From positions 268,501-332,500 of the forward strand of contig JAPDOI010000433.1 in assembly GCA_029168955.1 (NCBI GenBank): a DNA stretch of 64,000 bases. Reading direction: 5' to 3'. Of this stretch, positions 44,020 to 54,712 are shown piece after piece (the stretch's first letter is position 1; each line of letters opens with the position of its first letter). Source of the DNA: Aplectana chamaeleonis (lineage: Eukaryota > Nematoda > Chromadorea > Rhabditida > Cosmocercidae). The notes under the pieces were generated by a model. It was not told where the DNA came from and searched no databases. It saw only the letters and a program-made list of their open reading frames with translations. Position numbers and translations under genes: made by a program.

Positions 44020-44215
44020 GGTGGTGGAGAACGTTTTTGCGTACTTTGAGAGGTCATAACTTTAGAAAGCGGGGACCAGTTGGGATGAAAATTTGCACAC
44101 ATATGTAATTTCTTGCAGCGCGTCGAATAGTGTACAGCTCATACCTCTGTTGACGGTATGAATAGGTAATCTCATTGTAGGGCATCCGCGCGGGAAGAGA
44201 TCAAAGCCAAATCCT

Positions 44216-44236
44216 GGTGAGCGCTTCGCGCTCACC
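44216..44236. repeat. Terminal hairpin, second occurrence
   Basis: GGTGAGCGC-TTC-GCGCTCACC is preceded by AAGCCAAATCCT and followed by ACAATT, as at 37020-37040 and 46028-46048. Here only the end of the element is present. Confidence 0.85.
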
Positions 44237-44242
44237 ACAATT

Positions 44243-44912
44243 TGTAACTGTTTTGCTTCGCTATAAAAGGGTTATGATTTGGCATTGAAGAAATCACGAG
44301 AATCTCGTTAAAAGAAGTGAAATACTTCTTGTGTATGATTTGGCACATTTGGCACGAGGGAACGCCAAAAAGTGAGTGGAATGATGGACCATTGATTTGG
44401 CCGTGCATTTGTTTAATAAACAGCAAAAATTGAGAGTAGCATCGAAAACCCAAATCACACCCGTCTTACTGAGCACCCAAATATCTTTGTGTGACTGCAA
44501 TTATTTTCATATTCATTAAATAATGTTTCTCATACAAATGTTGTTCATTACTTATCCGCTAGCGAATATATAGACATGAAGAAATCAGTAATGTTCGGAA
44601 TTATGCGTTCGTGAATATTTGGTTAACGCCAAAATTTGATTCTCAGTTTTGCAAAGCTAGGTTGTAAATATTAGCTTGATTTGAGAAAATACGTGTGTGT
44701 TTTGTTTTTTCAATGCTACTCTCAATTTTTGCTGTTTGTTAAACAAGTGCGCGGCCAAATCAATGGTCCATCATTTCACGCACTTTTTGGCGTTCCTTCG
44801 TGCCAAATGTGCCAAATCATACAGAAGAAGTATTTCACTTTTTTTAAGGAGATTCTCGCGATTTCTTCAATGCCAAATCATAACCCTTTTATAGCGAAGC
44901 GAAACAGTTACA
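44243..44912. mobile_element. Foldback element F3 with about 205-bp arms
   Basis: TGTAACTGTTTTGCTTCGCT at the left is mirrored at the right end (AGCGAAGCGAAACAGTTACA). The arms 44243-44445 and 44709-44912 are highly alike. It starts directly after the hairpin's ACAATT. Confidence 0.85.
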
Positions 44913-45109
44913 AAGTTCATTTTATTTTAGCAAAGGTTCCCTTTGAGAAAAAAAAGCAAAAAGGTCGTTTATGATCTTCCGGTTGTTATCTTCCGTAATC
45001 TACTGTAAAATTGAAAAAGGACTTCATAATTGCGTTCAGCGCCCCAAATAACATTCACTGTGGGCGGACTATTATACCAAATGTTACCCCTGAGGTTGGA
45101 TTGAGCCTT

Positions 45110-46053
45110 TCAGAAGCGACCCGCGCACTCCCAATGGGGTCTCATGCACTTATCAAAGCGTCCTGCATACGCTTACTGGGGTCACGTACACTTCCCACGG
45201 CGTCCTGCGCATTTCCACCGGGTCCCACACACATTCTACGGCGTCCTGCACACTCTTATATGGGTCACACACACTTCCTACGGCGTCCTGCGCACTCCCA
45301 CTTGGGTCCCGCACACTTTCTATGGCGTCTGGGGAACTCCCATATAGGTCCCACACACTTTCTATTGCTTCCGGCGCACTCCCATATGGATCCCACACAC
45401 TTTCTACGGCGTCCTGCCACTCTCACCGTGTTTCAGTACGCCTTTTACGACATCCTGCGCGCTCTTGGAATCCTACTCACGCCATACGGCGGTCCGAAAA
45501 ATACTTCCAAGGTCTCGTCTAATTCGTACAGCTTGAAACCACAACCGTTTCGAACAGGGCACAATCTTGTTTGAAAGCCTATCAGTAACTGTGTTGATTT
45601 TCATTAGTTCATTTTCAAGGATAAGTGAGCGTCGGCTGGTTTGTATAAACATGTTTACTAGATTTTGCCTATCTTCGTCCTCAATTTTGAGGTTCCGCGA
45701 AAATTGAGCTTTCATTTCCAAATTTTAATAGGAGCGACCTGCATCCATTTCCAGCCTCCTGTCCAAAAATGAGCTTCCTAGCTCGATTTTAAGTGTACCA
45801 ACAAGATCGTGAACGCCAACTGAAAAAAAGCAAAGGAGATTAACATCATAACTTGGCGGGTTATTCAATTTTTCTCGAAAACTAGTTAACCATTCCAGAC
45901 CATTTTTGGGTGTTTATCCTAGCTTTTTATGCTCTTTTCAATGGAAGAAGAACCACTTCCCCAAGAGTTCTCAGAACGTTGATTTCGGTATCGCGTGTTT
46001 GCGCACATGCAGTTTAAAACCAAATCAGGTGAGCGCTTCGCGCTCACCACAAT
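45110..46053 (+). mobile_element. Minisatellite-bearing element with terminal hairpin, copy 2
   Basis: A 42-bp variant array (about 45127-45430; GTCCCACACACTTTCTACGG) is followed by the same unique sequence as 36450-37020 and ends in the hairpin at 46028-46048. The copies differ by many substitutions and small indels, so they are not a recent duplication. Confidence 0.65.
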
Positions 46054-46114
46054 TACGAGGTACAGAAAGCGTTGAAGAAAAATATTCCAGATTTGACCTA
46101 AAATTCGCCCTGGG

Positions 46115-46700
46115 GAGTTATTAGGGGTGCTAATCACGAATCTGAGGTTCATTTGTCGTTTTTCTAAAGTTTTCGACTGAATTTGTTCGAAGCTCCCCAC
46201 CGGCAAAAAGATTTGACGGCAAAATAGACTTCTGAAGATTTCCGGAATGTGACGACAGATGTGGCTCAAATCGTTCTTCTGGGGGTTATTTGCAGTGCTC
46301 AACACGAATCTGATATCAGTTTATCAATTTTTGACAGCTTACATACCAACTTATACCAACGGTAGATTACGGTTGGTATACGGTGGTTTGGTCAAAGTCT
46401 CAGATTTGTCTCAAAGTTTTTATGTGGGGGTTATTTGGGGTGCTGAATACGAATTCGTTGTCCATTTGTCGATTTTCGATTAGAGAGGGTAGGTTTTGCA
46501 TCCTAAATGGCATGTTACCTACCGAAACCTACAGTAAACCTTAAAATTTCGACAAGCAAGCCCCAGATTCGTGGTCAGCACTCCAGACTACCCCTACATA
46601 CATGTTTTTAGCAATATCCGGAAAAAAAGTTCAAAAACACCCAAAAAATTCCATGGGGGCCTTACCTTGCCGCGAAGCTTTAAAAACGCTCATAACTTCT
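46115..46700 (+). repeat. Degenerate dispersed repeat, copy 2 (three internal units)
   Basis: Units with TTATT.GGGGTGCT.A.CACGAATCTGA and TCATTTGTCG lie near 46118, 46275 and 46430. The last is followed by CCTACAGTAAACCTTAAAATTTCGAC. Confidence 0.65.
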
Positions 46701-46975
46701 TTTAGAGAGAATCTATGCAGCTGCGATAGGCCTATTCAGGTTTTACGTCCGAAAGTAGTTCTTGAAAAGTACATTTCATTTGGAATGATTAGTAGGACCC
46801 ATAGCAGCATGACTTCCGGTTCAGGTCTTATTGCTAGACCCTTCATCAGAAGGCTATAAAATTATGTAAGATAGCAGGATTCCTCAGCTTCATTGTAGTC
46901 GATGATAATAGATGAAAAAGCTGTTGCGCGACGAGAAATGTTTATTATCCTTATACTTAAAGCAGTTATGTCCCG

Positions 46976-47460
<485 letters not shown>

Positions 47461-47679
47461 TGCGTCCCAGGTATCTTAGGAATGGCAGAACAAAACTTGT
47501 ACGAATTGGTACCAACATTTAAGTGGGTGCGACATTTATCGATTACCAAAAAATCAGCCCGAGTCACCTCTTACGTGCCTCGGGGCAACCGAGTTTGTCC
47601 GTGGAGCGCACTTTTGGCCGTGGGTCATGATAACTTCTGCGAGTCGTCTAGCGATGCAAAAAATGCAGGGCGTCATAAA

Positions 47680-48775
47680 AGGTGTGCAGGACCCCAATGA
47701 GGGTGTGCAAGACGTCATAGTAAGTGTGCAGGACCCTAATCGGAGTGTGCAGGATGTCATAGAAAGTGCGCAGGTCCTAAGTAGTAATGTGCAGGACCCC
47801 AGCGGAAGTGTGCAGGACGTCATAGAAAGTGTGCAGGACCCCAGTGGGAGTGTGCAGGGCGTCATAGAAAGTGTGCAGGACCCTAATCGGAGTGTGCAGG
47901 ACGTCATAGAAAGTGTGCAGGACCCTAATCGGAGTGTGCAGGACGTCATAGAAAGTGCGCAGGTCCTAAGTAGGAATGTGCAGGACCCCAGCGGAAGTGT
48001 GCAGGACGTCATAGAAAACGTGCAGGACCTCAGTGGGAGTGTGCAGGGCGTCATAGAAAGTGTGCAGGACCCTAATCGGAGTGTGCAGGACGTCATAGAA
48101 AGTGCGCAGGTCCTAAGTAGGAATGTACAGGACCCCAGTGGGAGTGTGCAGGGCGTCATAGAAAGTGTGCAGGACCCTAATCGGAGTGTGCAGGACGTCA
48201 TAGAAAGTGTGCAGGACCCTAATCGGAGTGTGCAGGACGTCATAGAAAGTGCACAGGTCCTAAGTAGGAATGTGCAGGACCCCAGCGGAAGTGTGCAGGA
48301 CGTCATAGAAAACGTGCAGGACCCTATTCGGAGTGTGCAGGACGTCATAGAAAGTGCGCAGGTCCTAAGTAGGAATGTACAGGACCCCAGTGGGAGTGTG
48401 CAGGGCGTCATAGAAAGTGTGCAGGACCCTAATCGGAGTGTGCAGGACGTCATAGAAAGTGTGCAGGACCCTAATCGGAGTGTGCAGGACGTCATAGAAA
48501 GTGCGCAGGTCCTAAGTAGGAATGTGCAGGACCCCAACGGGAGTGTGCAGCACGTCATAGAAAGTGTGAAGGACCCAAATGGTAGCTTGCAGGGCGTCAT
48601 AGAAAGTGTGAATAACCCTAACGGGAGTGTGCAGGACGTCATAGAGAGTGCGCAGGTCCCAAGGAGTTGGAGTGTGCAGGGCGTCATAGAAAATGCACAG
48701 GTCCCGAGTGGGAGTGTGCAGGTCATCAAAAGTTAGCAGGACCGCCGTGGGAGTGTGCAGGACGTCACCAAGAGT
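47680..48775 (+). repeat. 21/42-bp minisatellite array 3
   Basis: It is in the opposite orientation to the other arrays. Plus-strand units are GTGCAGGACCCTAATCGGAG(T) and GTGCAGGACGTCATAGAAAG(T), giving the 14-mer VQDPNRSVQDVIES. A longer period of about 105-170 bases (with GCGCAGGTCCTAAGTAGGAA) is superimposed. Confidence 0.92.
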
Positions 48776-48839
48776 GTAGAATTTGGAAAAAGGTTTTTCA
48801 ATTTTTAATGCTAAATCTCAACCTATTGTGGAGAAGAAA

Positions 48840-49570
48840 TAGATAGGAAAACATGAATCTTGAGGAGCGTGCGACGCGTTTTGAGATTGACTCCTGCGAC
48901 ATTTTTTGCCAGTTTAGGATACAAGCAGCAACTCCACTTCCGCACCTTCTCTGTTCGTCACTCATTGCAACCGCTAGGCCTCGCTAGTTCTCTCTATACG
49001 CAACGTTTCGAGTTATCAACCCTTCATGAGGCAACTGTAAAAACATAACATCAACACACTTGAAACTGAGCAAAGTTCAAAGGGATGAAAAGAGTGAGAA
49101 CGCACAAGTGAGTGGAGGTGGTAGGAGTTCCTTCTTCAACAACCGGTTAGAAACCCTCTAGGACAACCAACATGGGCGGCGAGAAACGTCCTATCTCCAA
49201 AGCTTCTCTGATCTTCCTTTCTGCACTGTCCGAGATATTCTTGTGCATGATGCTCGTTATCATGCTCGGGATACTGTCGTGGAGATGGCGTGATGTCCTA
49301 TGTCTTGAGAACGCACTGTTCGGGTAGGATTGAGGTGTTCTTAGCGCTCTCATGTGTTCATCAAGCCGATAATGTAGAGCTCTCCCTGTTTCGCCGATGT
49401 AAAACTCTCTGCATGCGTCGCACTGTGACCTATATATAAACCACTTCTCACATTTGACAGATTTTCACATCTCAAACGCAGTAACTGCAATCATTTCTCC
49501 TTCATCAGTCTTCGTATGGTGTCGATGACGTCAGGAGCTGACGCAGCGTGGGAGGAGGGCGGAATATAAT
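48840..49570 (-). mobile_element. Second Penelope-like element, 3' end
   Basis: Minus strand: the GIY-YIG coding region (about 49470-49147) is followed by 3' sequence with ATGAAGGGTTGATAACTC then GAAACGTTGCG (about 49030-48995), the same arrangement as in the PLE at 13.8-15.2 kb. Confidence 0.7.
49147..49472 (-). pseudogene. Penelope-like GIY-YIG endonuclease fragment
   Basis: The frame reads YRSQCDACREFYIGETGRAL, then RLDEHMRAL, HDSIPSMITSIMHKNISDSA and ERKIREALEI to a stop at 49147. This is the cysteine-bearing GIY-YIG (here IYR...FYIG) nuclease with the conserved R and E-H region of PLE C-termini. Upstream the frame breaks (TGA near 49480). No RT remains. It complements the PLE at 14 kb, which has RT but no GIY-YIG. 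Confidence 0.75.
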
Positions 49571-49758
49571 TCGGGGAGGGAGGTTTGACGCACGGACCGC
49601 CACATTGACATCTTTAGCAAACGACTCATTAGCAAAGGGGAGGGCTACTGCATTGCTAGACAGGGAACCGTGTACGGTCGCCAGGTCTGGATGGTGTTTT
49701 CTGTTTAACCGTTTTCCTTCAGAACTAGCTCTATATTTCTCCCCACCTGCTCCTAATG

Positions 49759-49936
49759 AAATTATTTATGAACTACATAGCAGTGAAAGATAAGAAGGCG
49801 ATTAGAGCGCACTGGTGGGAAGGAGAGGGAGAAGCTAGTCGGATATCGGCAAGAACTCCCTTCTCCCTCTCCTTCCCACCAGTACGTTCTAACCGCCTCC
49901 GCACCTCTCATTGCTATGTAGTTCATACATAATTTT
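49759..49936. mobile_element. MITE with about 80-bp arms
   Basis: AAATTATTTATGAACTACAT is mirrored at 49936. The arms include GGTGGGAAGGAGAGGGAGAAG and its complement. Confidence 0.8.
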
Positions 49937-49943
49937 TATAGCC

Positions 49944-49980
49944 GTCTGACGAAGGGTCTAAGACCCGAAACGTTGAGGTT
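49944..49980 (+). ncRNA. PLE-type stem-loop with CTGACGA and GAAAC boxes
   Basis: CTGACGA, then GGGTC-TAA-GACCC, then GAAAC: the catalytic-core boxes of a hammerhead with stem II between them, except for one extra A. I could not find convincing stem I pairing. Confidence 0.35.
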
Positions 49981-50047
49981 AGAGAGATTCTAACATCTAT
50001 CCCAAAGCAGTATAGCTATATATCGCTCGAGTATACAATCTATAGAT

Positions 50048-50133
50048 ATACTTCGTTTGGTAGCCTTACCAGTCGGTGGTTCATTTCATTTCTATCTTCA
50101 ATCGTAGGTGGCCCCCCGTCTAGGATAGTGCCG
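50048..50133. repeat. Partial copy of MITE M2
   Basis: TAGCCTTACCAGTCGGTGGTTCATTTC then CCCCCGTCTAGGATAGTGCC corresponds to the M2 right half. Confidence 0.7.
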
Positions 50134-50577
50134 CAGTTTTCACGAGCCTATGGCCTTATGAATACGCAACATTGAGGTCTCGAGCTTCGCCATTTGTCTC
50201 CTTTTGCATCAAACATTCGACTAAGAAGAAAAACCAGGTGTGGTTTTCTGCGCTGACGCTGCATTTGAGAAGAGGAGCGTGTCGTTTAGCAGAAAGTCAC
50301 GTGATCCTTATGAATCAACTCCCCTTGGTGATTCCAAATGGACACCCTTGCAGAAACGTACACAGTAGTAGTAGTAGTGTAGCATACCTTGACGAGTTAC
50401 ATCCTGTTGTTAACAAGTTTAGACGGGTTGGAAAGTTTTGTTTCTTCTTCACGTTATTGCACTGAAGAATCGGAATAGACGGTTGTAGGTTTCTGCAGGG
50501 GTGTCCAGATGGCAACATCCCATCCCCCCCCCTCAAATGCAATTATATTTAATGCGACATGCCTCATTCCTTCCTTA
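50134..50577. other. No gene; one inverted repeat
   Basis: GGACACCCTTGCAGAAAC (50340-50357) pairs with GTTTCTGCAGGGGTGTCC (50490-50507). The rest has no features. Confidence 0.5.
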
Positions 50578-50795
50578 GGTCAATGGTATACATTGTCGCA
50601 GTCATGAGCGACAGTCACGACATCTAGCACAAATCGTGGCGGGACCAGCATAGGAGCAACGGCACTGGCCTTGGAAAAGCTGTCGCGTGTCTGTCGCAGC
50701 GACGTGTCGCGGAGGGCTAACGTACTACAACTGTGTCGATGCCTGTCGCTGTGCAGAGCGGTGCGACCGGGTGTCGTAAAAGTATACCATTGGCC
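50578..50795. mobile_element. GTCGC-rich MITE, copy 2
   Basis: GGTCAATGGTATAC and GTATACCATTGGCC form the ends. The interior contains CATGAGCGACAG and GGGACCAGCAT, as in 62335-62585. Confidence 0.7.
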
Positions 50796-52187
50796 TTATG
50801 CCTTGATCTTACACGAGCCGATTGTCATCATTCACAAAATAACCATTGAAGTGTGGTAGTAGCGAAAAGTATCCTTTTCATCAATGAATATTGACTGTTT
50901 TTCCCCCAGTTAGAATATTTGTAACAATACACGTCGACTCCTTTGCCTGCTTATAAAACGAATTTCAGGTCGTGCTTTCATTGTCGAGCAGCTTTAATAT
51001 CATTATAAGAAACTGGGATATCAATGAAAAATCTGTTTGCTCAAGAATACCCCGTAAAGCTGTCAACGACAAGGGACAAACAGCACTTCTGATGTTCGAG
51101 TGGGTGTTTGAGAAAATGGAGTACTCTTATCCGGCCCACCACCTTTTGGCTCACTCGTGTTGCACTCTAAAATTTTGCGAGTTTAAAGACAGTGTTAATG
51201 GTAACCTTCAATTTTGAGAATAACCGCTAAATCAATTATCTGGTCCCCGGGTAGAACTGAGACAACGAAGAAATTGAGAAAAACGCGCTAGAGGTACACG
51301 AAATGCTGTACTCTCACTCCGGCCCGTGGCATCTCAGGCAAACTGGGGCGTCTACAAGAGGTTGATAAGTTGGCATCTCATGAACCGCTCCCTGTTGACA
51401 ACTCAAATCGCGCAAGTTGTCGGCCTGAGACTTGCCCGTTGCCAAGCGACGTTCGCCTGTTGTCTAGCTGTTGACATCTCGATGTGTCGCGTTTAGAGGC
51501 CCAGTTGGCAGCAGTTCACACCCTGCAGGACTGTTTCACTATCTTAGAAAATAGTTTACACCGACACACGTCGCAGCCGGCACACCGACACGCTTCGCGG
51601 CCGGGTCTCCCAACCTTCACTGGAGTCACCATCGGACGGGCAGGACCTCCAGATGCTGGACGGGACCAAAGTAGCGCAAACTTGGGTAATTGAACCAGCT
51701 GCACTCTGATCATGAGAAGCTTGCCTGGGAAATGCGTCGTATACTTCCCTTTTATCTAGAGCGCGAAAACGCCAGCTGTGCAACAGCTCGACATCGACCA
51801 GATCATGACTCGCTGCCACGACCCCGCCATATATCGGCGCGTTGGTCAGCGGTGACTCATGGTGGGCGGATCAACCTGTTGTCGACGCCCCATTTTGCCT
51901 GAGATTATTCTTCGGGACGACAGAATCCATTGTGCACCCGTCCTTTGAAGTTTTTAACACACTGTAACTCCATTCTTCACTTTGGACCCCAGCTAATGGT
52001 TTTTTCCATAATAATCTCTTCCACCATCGTTTGACCCTATCATTCAGAAATATTGAATGCAGTCCAGGCACAGTGAGAAGGGCAGGCAGATCAGAGGGAA
52101 CGGCACTGGTCAGGATCGTTTCTTTACTGCACCCCCAGGACGTTCCATCGAGAGCACGTAGGACGTTGAGTCTAGTATAAAGGCACA
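50796..52187. other. No gene recognised
   Basis: Short ORFs only, without known motifs. Confidence 0.4.
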
Positions 52188-53195
52188 GTACAATACTCGC
52201 CCTAATTTACTCAAAGAAGTCGCGAGAGTCGCGAAATCGCGACTTTTGCGACTTTTCGCCATAACTCGTTTCTTTCTCTATCTTTCCCCATAGTGTGTGG
52301 TACCATTCGAATGTACACATCGCCCTCTATCCGATTCGATGAGGAAGTTCTGAGAAAGTCCATTTTCGTACTGCTCGCCTACTCGAAGTACCTGAGGTGA
52401 GCCATAAACGGGCGCGCCCGAGATAATTACTCTCCTCTCGGCGAACGCATGAATGCTCACGAGAAGAGTCAGTCACTAACGTTCTTCCGTAGAAACATTG
52501 TAAATAGAGACTGGCAGAGTAGTTGTTTCACGGAATAAACATCACTCGTAGTGAGGTTTAAATTTTGGAATGTAATGACTTTGTCTAAATTCAATTGAGG
52601 GGCTGCAGACTTGTCACCGCGCACTTTCCGCTAATTCGGAGAATTTTCGCAAACTTCCCATTTCAGCCTGAATGCGAACTTCGTGACCTTTTAAATAGCT
52701 ATTTACACTTATGTATGCACAATAATTAACCGAATTTATTTCTAATTTTTTCGTTTTTTTTTTTGAAAAATTTCAATTTCTTTCAGATTTTGAGAGGGGG
52801 GGGGAAGTCATTTCATTCCAAAATTTACACCTCAATACGAGTGATGTTTATTTCGTGAAACAACTACTCTGCCAATCTCTATTTACAGTGTTTCTATGAA
52901 AGAACGTTAGTGACTGAATCTTCTCGTGAGCATGCATGCGTTCGCCGAGAGGAGAGTAATCTCGGGCGCGCCAATTTATGGCTCACCTCAGGTACTTCGA
53001 GTAGGCGAGCAGTACGAAAATGGACTTTCTCAGAACTTCTTCATCGAATCGGATAGAGGGCGACGTGTACATTTGAATGGTACCACACACTATGGGGAAA
53101 GATGGAGAAAGAAACGAGTTATGGCGAAAAGTCGCAAAAGGCGCGATTTCGCGACTTTCGCGACTTCTTTGAGTAAATTAGGGCGAGTATTGTAC
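52188..53195. mobile_element. 1.0-kb foldback element F4 with about 395-bp arms
   Basis: GTACAATACTCGCCCTAATT at 52188 is mirrored at 53195. The arms extend to about 52585 and 52805 with sparse mismatches. The spacer of 220 bases is AT-rich and non-coding. ORFs inside are arm shadows. Confidence 0.88.
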
Positions 53196-53249
53196 ACCCT
53201 CAGATATGAATATTGAGATTTTCATGTAATTGTGTAGGAAATGCCTCCT

Positions 53250-53630
53250 GTATAACACGTGCCAACTGCGAGGTCTCAATTCCTCCAAATAAGCGAGTTA
53301 TAAGCGACCACCACAGGCCCGACCCCCTTCGCTCACCACCACAGGCCCGACCCCCTAACAGATTTTCGAACTCGATAGCGGCTAAATGGATGGATGATCT
53401 CTCAAAACGTCGACGTTCTTCAGTCCATCGCCGGTCTATCTCCTTATCCTGGCTTTCTCTCACGCAACGATTGCGAACTAAGAGAAATACAAGCCTGGGA
53501 CAACTCGTCCACCAATTTTTCTCCCTCAAAATCTAGGTTCCTTTGAAGAGCCATAACTCTGTTCAAAGGGAGTCTTGGACGTTTTTAGAGACACCATTGT
53601 GATCAGAGTGTGACTCTCTCCAAGATAAAC
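53250..53630 (+). repeat. Dispersed repeat, copy 2 (copy 1 at 22080-22500)
   Basis: See copy 1. This copy also contains an internal doublet ACCACAGGCCCGACCCCC near 53309 and 53338. Confidence 0.65.
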
Positions 53631-53659
53631 ATAAAATCTGGGAATTGATTTTTTGGGTG

Positions 53660-53928
53660 TCCTCTGCCCTATAAGGCTATTGTGCAACCCGCCTTGGAGT
53701 ATGCTGCTCCAGTCTGGCAGCACATCGTGTCTGACCGATCTTCGTCCAAGCTGCAGCGCGTCCAAAATTGTGCTCTGCAAATAGCGACGGGCTGTTCTAG
53801 AAGCTCTCCAATTGAGCACTTGCACGCCGAAGCTCGCATATTGCCATTTAGAGACCACTGCGAACTCCAGGCGCAACTAATGTTCATTAACGTAGTTAAA
53901 GGCAGGGTTCGCGATGAAAACCACTCTT
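53660..53928 (+). pseudogene. Jockey-like LINE, C-terminal RT fragment
   Basis: Frame 3 reads YKAIVQPALEYAAPVWQHIV, then SKLQRVQNCALQIATGCSRS and IEHLHAEARILPFRDHCELQ. The 'LEYAAPVW...KLQ.VQN.ALR..TG.....HLH.E...LP' succession is the end of Jockey/CR1-type ORF2 proteins. All catalytic motifs are missing, so it is a short relic. Confidence 0.75.
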
Positions 53929-54067
53929 GAGCTCTCTTCATGAGAATGTAGATTTGGTCATCATAGAAGGAAAAATGAGTGAAAAACCTCGGAAAATCGC
54001 GTGAAAACGCTGAAGTATAACGACTACTCACCGGTGTCGGCCGGGCCCCTCATTAACGAGATTTCAA

Positions 54068-54712
54068 TTAAAGGCAGCATACACGCTCGCAAAAATGGTC
54101 GAGATCTCAGCATAAGTAGGCCCGCGCGGCCCATACCATGTCTTAAACAACGTTTGAAGCGCTGAAAACCATCCAGGATGACAGTATTAGACCATCCCTG
54201 TCACTCACGCCCGTATTTTCACACCCCTTCTGGTAAGTAACAGAATGAAAAGTCAAACATGAGAAATTATGCGATTATTGAGAGTGATAGCACTTTCAAA
54301 AGGGAGTGCACGAGAGAAGCAGCTTGATTTACCTGGATATTACATGTTTGTGCACTGATGAAATCCTCCATTTTCGAGAGCCAGCCGGAGTAGAGCGGCA
54401 TTCTTGAAGGTGGACGAGAGTCAATCGGTATGTAGACATGTTATACTCAAGTAAATCGAGCTGTTTCTCTCGTGCACTCCCTTTTGATAGTGCTATCACT
54501 CTCAATAATCGCATGTTCTCTCATGTTTACCTTTTCATTCTGTTACTCGAAAGGGGTGTGAAAATGCGGGCGTGCGAGACATGATTGCTCAAATATTGTC
54601 ATCCTGGATGGTTTCCAGCGCTTCAAACGTTGTATAGGACATGGTATGGGCCGTGCGGGCCTATTTATGCTGAAATCTTGTCCATGGTTGCGAGCGTGTA
54701 TGCTGCCTTTAA
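54068..54712. mobile_element. Foldback element F5 with about 285-bp arms
   Basis: TTAAAGGCAGCATACACGCT at the left is mirrored at the right end. The arms continue through CCATCCAGGATGACA and GGGAGTGCACGAGAGAA. The outer 40 bases are shared with the element at 57937-58411. Confidence 0.88.

Larger units (their letters stand above)
37808..44105 (-). repeat. Inverted duplication, arm B
   Basis: This is the mirror image of arm A: foldback F1, the 38770-39140 block, M2 MITE, 39645-39740 flank, satellite array, 43515-43780 block, hexamer repeat and TTATGACCTCTC flank. Arm-specific insertions are the nested MITE at 39237-39537, the MITE at 39739-40062 and the RTE LINE at 40273-41535. The arrays differ strongly in length from arm A. 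Confidence 0.8.

Noticed and set aside
43833..44108. Poly-Pro, poly-Arg and poly-(Glu-Ala) ORFs
   Set aside because: Translations of the (GGAGGC)20 microsatellite.
47554..48736. 391-codon minus and 369-codon plus ORFs over array 3
   Set aside because: Same reason: a repeat with period 42. Only the plus frame matches the VQD heptad pattern, and its Pro residues argue against a coiled coil.
52926..53216. 96-codon ORF with a near-identical partner at 52278-52460
   Set aside because: Both lie in the inverted arms of foldback F4; the similarity comes from the arms, not from a gene pair.
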